NCBI GenBank assembly: GCA_021823305.1
Contig: JAKAOE010000070.1
Coordinates: 1-7,896, forward strand
DNA: 7,896 nucleotides
Direction of reading: 5' to 3'
Source of the DNA: Acidobacteriota bacterium
Lineage (GTDB): Bacteria > Acidobacteriota > Terriglobia > Terriglobales > SCQP01
Part shown: positions 1 through 6,056 of the stretch, piece after piece
How the letters are laid out: each line of letters opens with the position of its first letter
Position numbering within the stretch: the first letter of the stretch is position 1
Made by a program: the position numbers and the translations under genes
Notes under the pieces: generated by a model
What the model was told of the DNA's origin: nothing
The model's database searches: none
The model's input: the letters and a program-made list of their open reading frames with translations, nothing else

Positions 1-1
1 C

Positions 2-838
2 CTGCAGCCGCCCAAGACGCTGTACACGCGACAGGGGATGTTCCGCTTCCGCGTGCCGGCCAGCGCGACCGTGGACATGGTGCGCGTGGTGGGCCCGGGG
101 GAGATGCCGGTGGCGCGCAAGGCGGTCAGCACCGGCCAGCCCGGCGTGTATCGCGTCAACTCCCCGCTGCGCCCGGGCGAGACCCGCATTCAGGTCTCCT
201 ATCGCGTCCCTTACGGCAGCCTGAAGGCGGCGCTCACGGAGACGCCGTACATTCCGCCGGATCATTTCGAGGTGTACGTGCCCTCGCCCATGATCTTCAG
301 CGGCGCCGGCTTCGCGCAGGTGGGGGCGCAGGACGGCTACAACGTATTCGGCGCCGAACCCACCAACGGCAGCGTGCTGCCCACCACGCTGAAATTCCAA
401 GTCGCCGGCAACGCCCCCCTGCCCGCCACGACCCAGGCGGGCGGCGCCCCCGGCGGAGGCGCCGCCGGCGCGGCGGCTGCCGGCAGCGACAGCGGCAGCG
501 ATACGGGCGCGCCTGCGGCCACGCCCGCCCCCACGTTCATCGAGCGCAATCTCTGGACCGTACTCGCGCTGCTCGGTCTCGCCGCCGCCGCCGGGTTCGG
601 CATCCTGATGGCCCGTCCCGAGCCGGCGATCGCCGGGCCCGCGCCGTCGGTGACGGTGGTGGGCAAGACCGCGCTGCCCGCCGCTCCCACCAACGCGCTC
701 ACCGGCGAAATCGCGCGCCTGAAGGACGATCTCTTCCTGCTCGAGGTGCGCCGCCACGTCCACGACGTCACCGAGGCCGACTACGCCCGCCTGCGCGCCG
801 ACCTCGCCACTCGGATGGACCGTCTGGCCGGCAAGTGA
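2..838 (+). CDS. Membrane-anchored protein of unknown function, 5' end missing
   Basis: The reading frame is open from the window edge (278 visible residues), so the true start lies outside; the ATG at 38 is only an internal Met. I do not recognise a named family. The first ~135 residues are beta-rich with many Val/Tyr/Pro and no Cys, like an extracytoplasmic beta-sandwich domain. A low-complexity Ala/Gly/Ser/Pro linker follows (about residues 140-178), then one hydrophobic helix (about 184-203, beginning after IERNLW). The C-terminal tail ends in a charged helical segment (about 233-278, IARLKDDLFLLEVRRHV...TEADYARLRADL). That tail resembles the short LxELExDxxxGxxxxxEYxxxxxEL segment that follows the anchor in CcmI-like proteins and SHOCT-like tails; this is a resemblance by eye. 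Its location ahead of a ccm cluster fits a role near cytochrome c maturation, but this is inference. Confidence 0.8.
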   Translation: MQPPKTLYTRQGMFRFRVPASATVDMVRVVGPGEMPVARKAVSTGQPGVYRVNSPLRPGETRIQVSYRVPYGSLKAALTETPYIPPDHFEVYVPSPMIFSGAGFAQVGAQDGYNVFGAEPTNGSVLPTTLKFQVAGNAPLPATTQAGGAPGGGAAGAAAAGSDSGSDTGAPAATPAPTFIERNLWTVLALLGLAAAAGFGILMARPEPAIAGPAPSVTVVGKTALPAAPTNALTGEIARLKDDLFLLEVRRHVHDVTEADYARLRADLATRMDRLAGK

Positions 839-981
839 GGCGTCGTCGTTCGTGCGCGGGCTGCGGGGTGGCGGCGGTAGGCCGCTGAAAACAAAATACT
901 TACCGATGCGGCGCCCCCGGCGATGGAGATGCCACCAAATCGTGAAGGGTGATCGGTAGCCAAATTGCTTCAAAGAACATA

Positions 982-1014
982 GTTTGTTTTCGTATTGGAT
1001 TAGGAAAAGCAAAC
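982..1014. repeat. Inverted repeat, operator-like dyad
   Basis: The left arm gtttgttttc (982-991) is complementary to the right arm gaaaagcaaac (1004-1014), giving 10 pairs with a single unpaired G at 1009 and a 12-base spacer. The right arm overlaps the place where a -35 element for the promoter at 1031-1039 would lie. No T-tract follows, so it does not look like an intrinsic terminator. It could be an operator for a repressor, an RNA hairpin, or a remnant of the element that brought in the downstream genes. Confidence 0.45.
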
Positions 1015-1030
1015 CCAATGCTGGCGTGCG

Positions 1031-1039
1031 TGCTATAGT
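1031..1039 (+). promoter_or_regulatory. Extended -10 promoter candidate for the 1078 gene
   Basis: The sequence TGC-TATAGT is a good extended -10 element (TGn followed by TATAGT, five of six to TATAAT). There is no convincing -35 hexamer at the usual distance, which is normal for extended -10 promoters. A start site near 1046 would give a leader of about 30 bases before the ATG at 1078. Confidence 0.45.
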
Positions 1040-1065
1040 GCCACCGGGCACCTGCGGCGCGTCTT

Positions 1066-1071
1066 AGGAGG
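1066..1071 (+). promoter_or_regulatory. Strong ribosome binding site
   Basis: A perfect AGGAGG lies six bases upstream of the ATG at 1078 and immediately next to a GTG at 1072. The spacing decides for 1078 as the start. It is the best Shine-Dalgarno match in the window. Confidence 0.7.
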
Positions 1072-1077
1072 GTGGCG

Positions 1078-1299
1078 ATGCCCCGCAAAGGTCGTGCGAA
1101 GGACGTGAGGAAGAGGGAGAAGGTAGCAGTGGAAACCGAGGAGATGCTTGCTCAGCATCAAGCTCTGCTTGAGCTTTACGGCACGGAGCAGCCGCGGGAG
1201 CAAGACTCGTTCAGCCTCGCGCAGCCGTCGCCCTTCAAATTTGTCCCCTCGGTCGCCTCTGACCAGACGGGGTGCGAGAGTCGGGTTAAGACGAGGTAG
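1078..1299 (+). CDS. Small charged protein of unknown function
   Basis: This 73-residue protein begins MPRKGRAKDVRKREK and is strongly basic at the N-terminus. It continues with a predicted helix rich in Glu, Gln and Leu (about residues 18-43), then a Ser/Pro/Phe-containing tail that looks disordered. There is no signal peptide or membrane segment and I recognise no family. Support for it being a real gene comes from the extended -10 promoter (1031-1039) and the AGGAGG at ideal distance. Its TAG stop ends only four bases before the likely original start of the serine proteinase gene at 1304, so the two probably formed one operon with coupled translation. The start could also be the GTG at 1072 (two residues longer). 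It may be a partner of the proteinase, or a leftover fragment of a longer upstream domain. Confidence 0.5.
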   Translation: MPRKGRAKDVRKREKVAVETEEMLAQHQALLELYGTEQPREQDSFSLAQPSPFKFVPSVASDQTGCESRVKTR

Positions 1300-1303
1300 C
1301 CGG

Positions 1304-2254
1304 CTGCCCGATTGGCGCCAGGTTCTCAGTGAGATTGGCGAGCTCCAACGCGGGGGCAACGCCGACGCTTTCGACCGAGTCCGAAGGAAATACCTGGGCC
1401 TCCTGAGCCGGCACACCGGCCGTGCCGTGATCGCGTATTATTCCGGGTTCCTCTCGAAGCCCAATATTCAGCTCCTCGGAATTAACGACGAGGACATGAA
1501 CGGTTTCATGATGGCGGTCCATGGCCTGGACCGCACCTCGGGGCTGGACCTTGTCCTCCACACCCCGGGCGGGAGCATCGCCAGCACTGAGTCGATCGTC
1601 AACTACCTGCAGCAGATGTTCCGCTCGGATATCCGAGTTTTCGTTCCGCAGATCGCGATGTCGGCGGGGACAATGATTGCAATGCTCATCCGAGGTTGGT
1701 GGTGCTCGGGAAACAGTCGAGTTTGGGCCCGATTGATCCACAGCTTCGGGACCTCCCCGCGCAAGGCGTAATCAGCGAGTTCCAGAGGGCGCTTGCGGAA
1801 ATTAAGAAGGACCCGGACGCGGTCCAAGTGTGGCGGTGGGTGCTTCAGCAGTACCACCCGACCTTTCTTGGGCAATGCGTGAAGGCGATCGAATGGACGA
1901 ACAGCTTCGTGACGCGACAACTGGAGACCGTGATGTTCGAGGGCGACCCGGAAGCTGCTCGGAAGGCGGCGGCGGTGGTCGAGGCTCTCAGCGATTCCGA
2001 CGTGCACAAGTCGCATGAGCGGCACATCTCGGCGGAGACGTGCGAGCGGATCGGCCTTAAGGTGCTTAGGCTGGAGTCAGATGCCCGGCTTCAGGATCTC
2101 ACCCTCACGGTGCATCACTGCTTCATGCACAGCCTGATGAACACGCCGGCATTCAAAATCTATTGAGAACCACAAGGGTGCGGCCTTCGCGAAGCTTCAG
2201 CAAATTCCTGGACCTCCGTTCGGGCTCGTGCAGCAGGTTCCCGCTCGTCGGTGA
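1304..2254 (+). pseudogene. SDH-family Clp-fold serine proteinase, frameshifted
   Basis: Read across frames, this gives about 315 residues of a serine dehydrogenase proteinase-type (SDH_sah, Clp/crotonase fold) protein, close to the length I recall for the family. Frame 2 (1304-1681) contains VRRKYLGLLSRHTGR, GLDLVLHTPGG and the nucleophile region AMSAGTMIA (Ser near residue 120). An extra A at 1681/1682 and an extra G at 1698/1699 shift the frame twice; removing both restores MIACSSEVVVLGKQSSLGP. Frame 1 (1705-2160) carries GKQSSLGPIDPQ, YHPTFLGQC, KAIEW, KSHERHIS and the LxIHH-like LTVHHC. An extra T at 2161 then gives an early stop at 2164-2166; skipping it restores TPAFKIIENHKGAAF and runs to TGA at 2252-2254. 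The family's initiator Met position is a CTG here, with gagg seven bases upstream. The base style is less GC-rich than the ccm genes, consistent with acquisition followed by decay. Sequencing error is the alternative. Confidence 0.85.
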
Positions 2255-2404
2255 GTCGGGGCGCGAGGGTGGGCGGCGTGCGGGGCGGAGCGCCGTAGCC
2301 AAAAGTGGCGGCGAACACGGATGGCCCGACTAGCGCTTTTGGGTGGACCTGCTCGTTGCGTGCGCCCTAGCCTTCGTTCCCCGCGCAGCGGTCCAGCCAG
2401 AGGA

Positions 2405-2435
2405 GGGTTGGGAGGGGCTGGGGGCGGGCGGCGGG
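2405..2435 (+). other. Potential G-quadruplex
   Basis: Six runs of three or more G (2405-2407, 2410-2412, 2414-2417, 2420-2424, 2426-2428, 2433-2435) lie within 31 bases, with loops of one to four bases. This satisfies the usual G3+ N1-7 quadruplex pattern with two spare runs. It sits about 80 bases upstream of the ccmE -10 element. Runs of G arise by chance in GC-rich intergenic DNA, so function is unproven. Confidence 0.4.
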
Positions 2436-2511
2436 CGTCCTTCTGCGCGATGCCTTTACGTCGTCGCGGGAGGCCTGTGCGCTGGCTCACAGCGCGAGGC
2501 GGGGCGGGCTT

Positions 2512-2520
2512 TGCTATACT
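2512..2520 (+). promoter_or_regulatory. Extended -10 promoter for the ccm operon
   Basis: TGC-TATACT matches an extended -10 element, with TATACT five of six to consensus; no clear -35 is visible in the GC-rich DNA before it. A start site near 2527 would leave only about eight bases before the ccmE ATG at 2535, so the message would have a very short or no usable leader. No good Shine-Dalgarno is visible there either. Confidence 0.5.
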
Positions 2521-2534
2521 TTTGGTGTTCGGAT

Positions 2535-2978
2535 ATGCGTGCCACCACCTGGAAATTCGGGATTCTGATCACCCTGATCCTGGCGACGCTGGGGTGGCTG
2601 GCGTTCACCGGCATCCGCGACAGCAAGTCGTATTTCGTCACCGTCGCGGAGCTGAAGCGCATGCCGCCGGGGCAGGCGCAGGCGGAGCGGCTGCGGGTGG
2701 AGGGGACGGTGGTGCCGGGCAGCATCCGCAAGGGCGCCAGTGAGACCGATTTCCGCATCGCCAGCGGAGCGGCGGTGCTGAATGTGGCCTACGTCGGCAC
2801 CGATCCGCTGCCGGATACGTTCGTCAACAATGCCCAAGCGGTGGCCATCGGCCGTCTGCTGCCCAGCGGCGGCTTCCGCGCCGAGGGCGTGCAAGCCAAG
2901 TGCGCCTCCAAGTATGAGCCGAAGGGCATGCGCGCCAAGGGCGGGGCGATGACCACTGCGGCCGGCAGCATGAATTAG
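2535..2978 (+). CDS. ccmE: Cytochrome c maturation haem chaperone CcmE, cysteine type
   Basis: CcmE binds haem covalently on the outer face of the cytoplasmic membrane and passes it to the cytochrome c synthase. The 147-residue protein has an N-terminal anchor (about residues 8-26), followed by the conserved OB-fold core: LRVEGTVVPGSIRKG (about 53-67), FRIASGAAVLNVAYVGTDPLPDTF (73-96), AVAIGRL and the AKCASKYE motif. Cys123 takes the place of the haem-binding His of the E. coli protein and Tyr127 is the conserved axial Tyr, so this is the CXXXY variant of the usual HXXXY. The length and tail are short compared with E. coli CcmE, as is common in the variant group. I chose ATG 2535 because the anchor begins directly after it and the promoter lies just upstream. 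ccmA follows after 11 bases. Confidence 0.95.
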   Translation: MRATTWKFGILITLILATLGWLAFTGIRDSKSYFVTVAELKRMPPGQAQAERLRVEGTVVPGSIRKGASETDFRIASGAAVLNVAYVGTDPLPDTFVNNAQAVAIGRLLPSGGFRAEGVQAKCASKYEPKGMRAKGGAMTTAAGSMN

Positions 2979-2989
2979 CGCCGCCAGGC

Positions 2990-3646
2990 ATGCCTCCATT
3001 TCTGTCCTGCAAGCGCGTGAGCCGCTTCTTCGGCGAGCGGGCGGTGCTGCGCGAGGTCAGCTTCGAGGAGGAAGCCGGGCGGCTGATCGCCCTCTGGGGC
3101 GCCAACGGCGCGGGCAAGAGCACACTGCTGCGCATCCTGGCGGGGGCGCTGCGGCCCTCGGAGGGCGAGGCCGCGATTCACGGCGACCCGGCCGGTTCAG
3201 CCGCGGCGCGGCGCCAGACCGGATTCCTTTCGCACCAGAGCCTGCTTCATCCCCACCTTACGGTGGGCGAGAACCTGCGCTTTTACGCCACCCTGTTCGA
3301 GCTAGCGGCGCCGGGCGAGGCGGTGCGGGCAGCCCTGGAGCAGGTGCGGGGCGAGCCTCTGGCGGGGATGCGCGCCGGCGAGCTGTCGCAGGGGATGCGG
3401 CAGAAGGCGGCGCTGGCCCGCTGCCTGCTGCACCGGCCGCGGCTGCTGCTGCTGGACGAGCCCTTCGCCAGCCTGGACCGCGCGACCGTGGCCGAACTGC
3501 GCCGCTGCCTGAGCGAGCTGCGCGCCGCCGGCCTGACCATCCTCGCCACCAGCCACCAGGAGGAGGCGTTGCGCGACCTGGCGGACGGCGAACTTTGGCT
3601 CGAGCGCGGGCGGCTGGCCGCGCCGGCGGAGGCGAAGCGTGGGTAG
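2990..3646 (+). CDS. ccmA: Haem ABC transporter ATP-binding protein CcmA
   Basis: The 218-residue protein is a complete small ABC ATPase, the usual size for CcmA. It has Walker [10 protein letters not shown] (37-45), a Q-loop in SHQSLL (Gln83), the signature LSQGMRQK (132-139), Walker B LLLLDEP (152-158), the D-loop SLD (161-163) and the switch His in TSHQ (His189). LSQGMRQK in place of LSGGQ, and the motif order, fit CcmA. Together with CcmB, ATP hydrolysis by CcmA is thought to release haem-loaded CcmE from CcmC. The ribosome binding site is poor (only agg just before the ATG), so translation probably depends on coupling to ccmE, 11 bases upstream. Its 3' end overlaps ccmB by eight bases. 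Confidence 0.93.
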   Translation: MPPFLSCKRVSRFFGERAVLREVSFEEEAGRLIALWGANGAGKSTLLRILAGALRPSEGEAAIHGDPAGSAAARRQTGFLSHQSLLHPHLTVGENLRFYATLFELAAPGEAVRAALEQVRGEPLAGMRAGELSQGMRQKAALARCLLHRPRLLLLDEPFASLDRATVAELRRCLSELRAAGLTILATSHQEEALRDLADGELWLERGRLAAPAEAKRG

Positions 3647-4313
3647 CGTGCGCATCGCCTGGGCGGTGATGCTGCGCGATTTGCGCATCGAGCTGCGCAC
3701 GCGCGAGGCGCTGCTGGCGATGGGATTTTACGCGTTGCTGGTGATCATCGTCTTCAGCTTCGCCTTCAACGCCGACGCCGCGCTCACGCTGCGCATCGGC
3801 GGCGCGCTGCTGTGGGTGGCGTTTCTGTTCGCCGCGATGGTGGCGCTGGACCGCGCCTTCCTGCGCGAATCCGCCGAAGCCGCGCTGACCGGGCTGCAAA
3901 CCACGCCCGCTTCGCGCGCCGCGATCCTGGCGGGCAAGCTGGGCTCGAGCTTTCTGCTGATGCTGGGGCTGGAGGCGATCCTGCTGCCGCTGTTCGCGGT
4001 GCTGTTCAACGCCCCGCCGCAGGCGCGCTGGGGCGGTATCGCCGTCACCGCGGTGCTGGGCACCTGGGCGCTGGCCTCGGTCGGGACCTACTTTTCCGCC
4101 ATGAGCGTGCACAGCCGCCAGCGCGGGGTGCTGCTGCCGCTGCTGCTGCTGCCGGCCGCCATCCCCGCGATTCTGGCCGTAGTGCAGGCGACCCAGACCT
4201 ACCTCGAGGCCACAGGCGTGGCAAACTATTGGTTGCAGCTCCTCGCCGGCTACGACATCATCTTCACCAGCCTGGGAATGTTGCTGGCCGACGCGGTGCT
4301 GGAGGTGGAGTAG
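3639..4313 (+). CDS. ccmB: Haem exporter membrane protein CcmB
   Basis: The protein has 224 residues, like typical CcmB (about 220). It has six predicted membrane helices at about 24-44, 51-71, 103-124, 132-155, 164-184 and 197-219. The N-terminal WAVMLRDLRIELRTREAL is the amphipathic coupling region seen in CcmB, and FAAMVALDRAFLRESAEAALTGLQTTP (62-90) matches the conserved cytoplasmic loop (LxRxFxxExxxGxLxxLxxxP). It partners CcmA as the membrane half of the transporter. The start is GTG at 3639, inside the end of ccmA, with ggagg at 3628-3632 and six-base spacing, showing translational coupling. ccmC starts six bases after its stop. Confidence 0.92.
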   Translation: MGSVRIAWAVMLRDLRIELRTREALLAMGFYALLVIIVFSFAFNADAALTLRIGGALLWVAFLFAAMVALDRAFLRESAEAALTGLQTTPASRAAILAGKLGSSFLLMLGLEAILLPLFAVLFNAPPQARWGGIAVTAVLGTWALASVGTYFSAMSVHSRQRGVLLPLLLLPAAIPAILAVVQATQTYLEATGVANYWLQLLAGYDIIFTSLGMLLADAVLEVE

Positions 4314-4319
4314 CCGCCT

Positions 4320-5033
4320 ATGCCGACCGCCGAATCCGCCGCCGACTCCGGCCTGCGCGCGTGGCTTTACGCCGCCGGCACGCTGGCGCTGCTTCTCGTC
4401 GCCCTGTGGTGGGCGCTGATCGGGGCGCCGACGGAGGCCACCATGGGCACCATCCAGCGCATTTTCTACTATCACGCGCCGGCCGCGTTCGCCTCCTGGA
4501 CGGCGCTGCTGCTCAACGCCGGGGCCAGCGTCGCCTATCTCGCCCGGCGCTCGCCGCACGCCGACGCGCTGGCGGTGGCGGGGGCCGAAGTGGGCCTCGC
4601 CTTTCTCTCCATCACGCTGGTGACCGGGCCGATCTGGGCGCATCCGGTGTGGGGCGTGTGGTGGGTGTGGGACCCGCGGCTGACGCTGACGCTGGCGATG
4701 TGGGTGATGTACGCCGCCTATCTGATCCTGCGGCAGGTGACGCCGGAGGGCAGCCTGCAGCCGCGGCTGGCGGCGGCGCTGGCGGTGATCTTCGCCGCCG
4801 ACATACCGATCGACTACATGGCCATCCGCTGGTGGCGCGGGCAGCATCCGGCGCCGGTGCTGTTCGGCGGCCCCAACTCGGGGCTGGCGCCGCGCATGGC
4901 GATCGCGTTCTGGCTATCGGTGGCGGCGTTCCTGGCGCTGATGGCGCTGCTGGTGCAGTTGCGGTACCGCCAGGAACTGCAGCGCAACCAGGTGCGCGAG
5001 CTGCGGCGGCGGCGGGTGTTGCAGGAGGCCTGA
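4320..5033 (+). CDS. ccmC: Haem lyase for CcmE, CcmC
   Basis: CcmC delivers haem to CcmE at the outer membrane face. The 237-residue protein has six predicted helices (about 12-35, 53-76, 87-107, 122-140, 147-168, 192-213). It carries the tryptophan-rich WWD motif WGVWWVWDPRLT (111-122) and two histidines at the expected haem-ligand positions, His52 in YYHAPAA and His176 in RWWRGQHP, matching the two periplasmic His of E. coli CcmC. The size separates it from the much larger CcmF. The C-terminus is a basic cytoplasmic tail (about 215-237). The ATG at 4320 has gtggag nine bases upstream, within the end of ccmB. Confidence 0.95.
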   Translation: MPTAESAADSGLRAWLYAAGTLALLLVALWWALIGAPTEATMGTIQRIFYYHAPAAFASWTALLLNAGASVAYLARRSPHADALAVAGAEVGLAFLSITLVTGPIWAHPVWGVWWVWDPRLTLTLAMWVMYAAYLILRQVTPEGSLQPRLAAALAVIFAADIPIDYMAIRWWRGQHPAPVLFGGPNSGLAPRMAIAFWLSVAAFLALMALLVQLRYRQELQRNQVRELRRRRVLQEA

Positions 5034-5047
5034 AGGAAAGGGGAACC

Positions 5048-5212
5048 ATGGGCAGCGTGGTGGCGGCATATACGGTGGCGTGGACCATCCTGATGATCTT
5101 CGTGGCGACGCTGGCGGCGCGGCAGCGGCGCCTGCGGCGGGCGCTGGAGCGGCTGCAGGGCGAGCCGCCGGCGGGCGCGGGGGCCGGGGGCGCGGAGACG
5201 CATGGCCGCTGA
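5048..5212 (+). CDS. ccmD: Small membrane protein CcmD
   Basis: This 54-residue protein has one N-terminal helix (about residues 3-22, VVAAYTVAWTILMIFVATLA) followed by a basic segment RQRRLRRALERL and a Gly/Ala-rich tail. This is the architecture of CcmD, the accessory protein that helps release haem-loaded CcmE from CcmA/B/C. CcmD is too variable to prove by sequence alone, but the AYxxxW helix start, size, topology and position directly after ccmC all agree. The ATG at 5048 is preceded by a purine-rich aaggaaagggg. The same frame is open much further upstream, but that part only shadows ccmB and ccmC. It overlaps the next gene by 11 bases. Confidence 0.8.
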   Translation: MGSVVAAYTVAWTILMIFVATLAARQRRLRRALERLQGEPPAGAGAGGAETHGR

Positions 5213-6056
5213 GGCGGCCGCGGATGCCGCCAGCTTCGCCGCCGCCGCCGCCGCGATCGCGCGCGAGGCGGGCGCCTGCCTGCTCGCCCACCGCGGCCGG
5301 GTGGGGATCGAGTACAAGGGCGAAGCCGACCTGGTCACCGCCGCCGACCGCGATTCGGAGCGCCTGATCACGGCGCGCCTGCGGGAGCGCTTTCCCGACC
5401 ACGCCATGGTGGCGGAGGAAGGGGGCCGCACCCAGGCCGCCAGCGGCTACTGCTGGTACGTGGACCCACTGGACGGCACCACCAACTACGCCCACGGCCT
5501 GCCCATCTTCGCGGTGTCGCTGGGCCTCGAGCACGACGGCGAGATGCTGGCAGGGGCGGTCTTCAACCCGGTGCTGGAGGAGATGTTCACCGCGGTGCGC
5601 GGCGGCGGCGCGCGGCTCAACGGGGCACCGATCTCGGTTTCAGCGTGCAGCGAGCTGGGCGAGGCGCTGCTGGCCACGGGCTTTCCCTCGCGCAAGCGCC
5701 ACCAGAACCCGAACATCCACTTCTACCAACACTTCACCCTCACCACGCACGGGATGCGGCGGCTGGGCGCGGCGGCGCTCGACCTCTGCTACACCGCCTG
5801 CGGGCGCTTCGAGGGCTTCTGGGAATTCAACCTGAAGCCCTGGGACACCGCCGCCGGGGCGCTGATCGTGCGCGAGGCGGGCGGGCGGGTGAGCGACATG
5901 CTGGGCCGGGCGCACCAACTGCACAGCCCCGAGATTCTCGCCAGCAACGGCAAGCTGCACCCCGCGCTGCTGGCCGCCTTCGCCGAGCTGTTCGCCGGCC
6001 GCACCGCGCCCCTGCCGGCGCCCGAAGCCTATCTCGCCGGCCGCTCCCGCCCATGA
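5202..6056 (+). CDS. suhB: Inositol monophosphatase family phosphatase
   Basis: This 284-residue enzyme belongs to the Mg2+-dependent, Li+-sensitive phosphatase superfamily (inositol-1-phosphatase, SuhB, related sugar or nucleotide phosphatases). Visible metal-site residues are Glu72 in VAEEGG, then Asp88, Leu90 and Asp91 in DPLDGTTNYAHG (88-99), and Asp215 in KPWDTAAGALIVREAGG (212-228). GDGGARLNG-type RGGGARLNG (133-141) and the GSAAL-like RLGAAALDLCYTACGR (187-202) fit the inositol monophosphatase branch better than CysQ. The N-terminus has a poly-Ala stretch (about 5-21). ATG 5202 lies within the end of ccmD, and the TGA overlaps the ATG of the next gene as ATGA, so it is part of the ccm transcript. 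Substrate cannot be told from sequence; inositol phosphate is most likely. Confidence 0.93.
   Translation: MAAEAAADAASFAAAAAAIAREAGACLLAHRGRVGIEYKGEADLVTAADRDSERLITARLRERFPDHAMVAEEGGRTQAASGYCWYVDPLDGTTNYAHGLPIFAVSLGLEHDGEMLAGAVFNPVLEEMFTAVRGGGARLNGAPISVSACSELGEALLATGFPSRKRHQNPNIHFYQHFTLTTHGMRRLGAAALDLCYTACGRFEGFWEFNLKPWDTAAGALIVREAGGRVSDMLGRAHQLHSPEILASNGKLHPALLAAFAELFAGRTAPLPAPEAYLAGRSRP

Larger units (their letters stand above)
839..1065. other. Intergenic stretch, AT-richer than its surroundings
   Basis: No gene is supported in these 227 bases. The first ~45 bases keep the GC-rich style of the flanking genes, then from about 885 to 1020 the sequence becomes clearly richer in A and T, with several A and T runs. 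It holds an imperfect dyad (982-1014) and an extended -10 promoter candidate (1031-1039) that face the small gene starting at 1078. The change in composition suggests a junction between native DNA and an acquired segment. Confidence 0.6.
2255..2534. other. Intergenic region ahead of ccmE with dense G-tracts
   Basis: I see no gene in these 280 bases: the open frames crossing it give Arg/Ala/Gly-rich translations without family features. It contains a cluster of G-runs on the + strand at 2405-2435 and ends in the promoter of ccmE. An ORF in frame with ccmE extends back to 2343, but that part shows none of the family's sequence. Confidence 0.55.

Noticed and set aside
871..885. GCGGC-loop-GCCGC hairpin as terminator of the first gene
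   Set aside because: It has only five pairs and is followed by tgaaaac rather than a T-run, so it is not a credible intrinsic terminator.
1670..1710. Programmed frameshifting in the proteinase gene
   Set aside because: Two separate one-base shifts within about 17 bases plus a third at 2161 would be needed, without a slippery heptamer, stop-codon trigger or obvious pseudoknot. Decay or sequence error explains it more simply.
2186..2195. Perfect palindrome cttcgcgaag-like stretch
   Set aside because: It lies inside the conserved coding end of the proteinase pseudogene and is explained by the codons for Phe-Ala-Lys.
2343..2534. N-terminal extension of ccmE
   Set aside because: It is in frame, but the family begins directly at the membrane anchor. 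The extension includes the G-run region and the promoter and looks non-coding.
3258..4847. Open frame of 529 codons on the minus strand
   Set aside because: It runs antisense to ccmA, ccmB and ccmC, is dominated by Gln, Arg, Gly and His, and shows no domain. It is the usual GC-rich shadow of well-supported genes.
3812..5047. Long + strand frame leading into ccmD
   Set aside because: Before 5048 it is a Gly/Ala/Arg-rich out-of-frame reading of ccmB and ccmC. Only the last 55 codons have the CcmD form and their own ribosome binding site.
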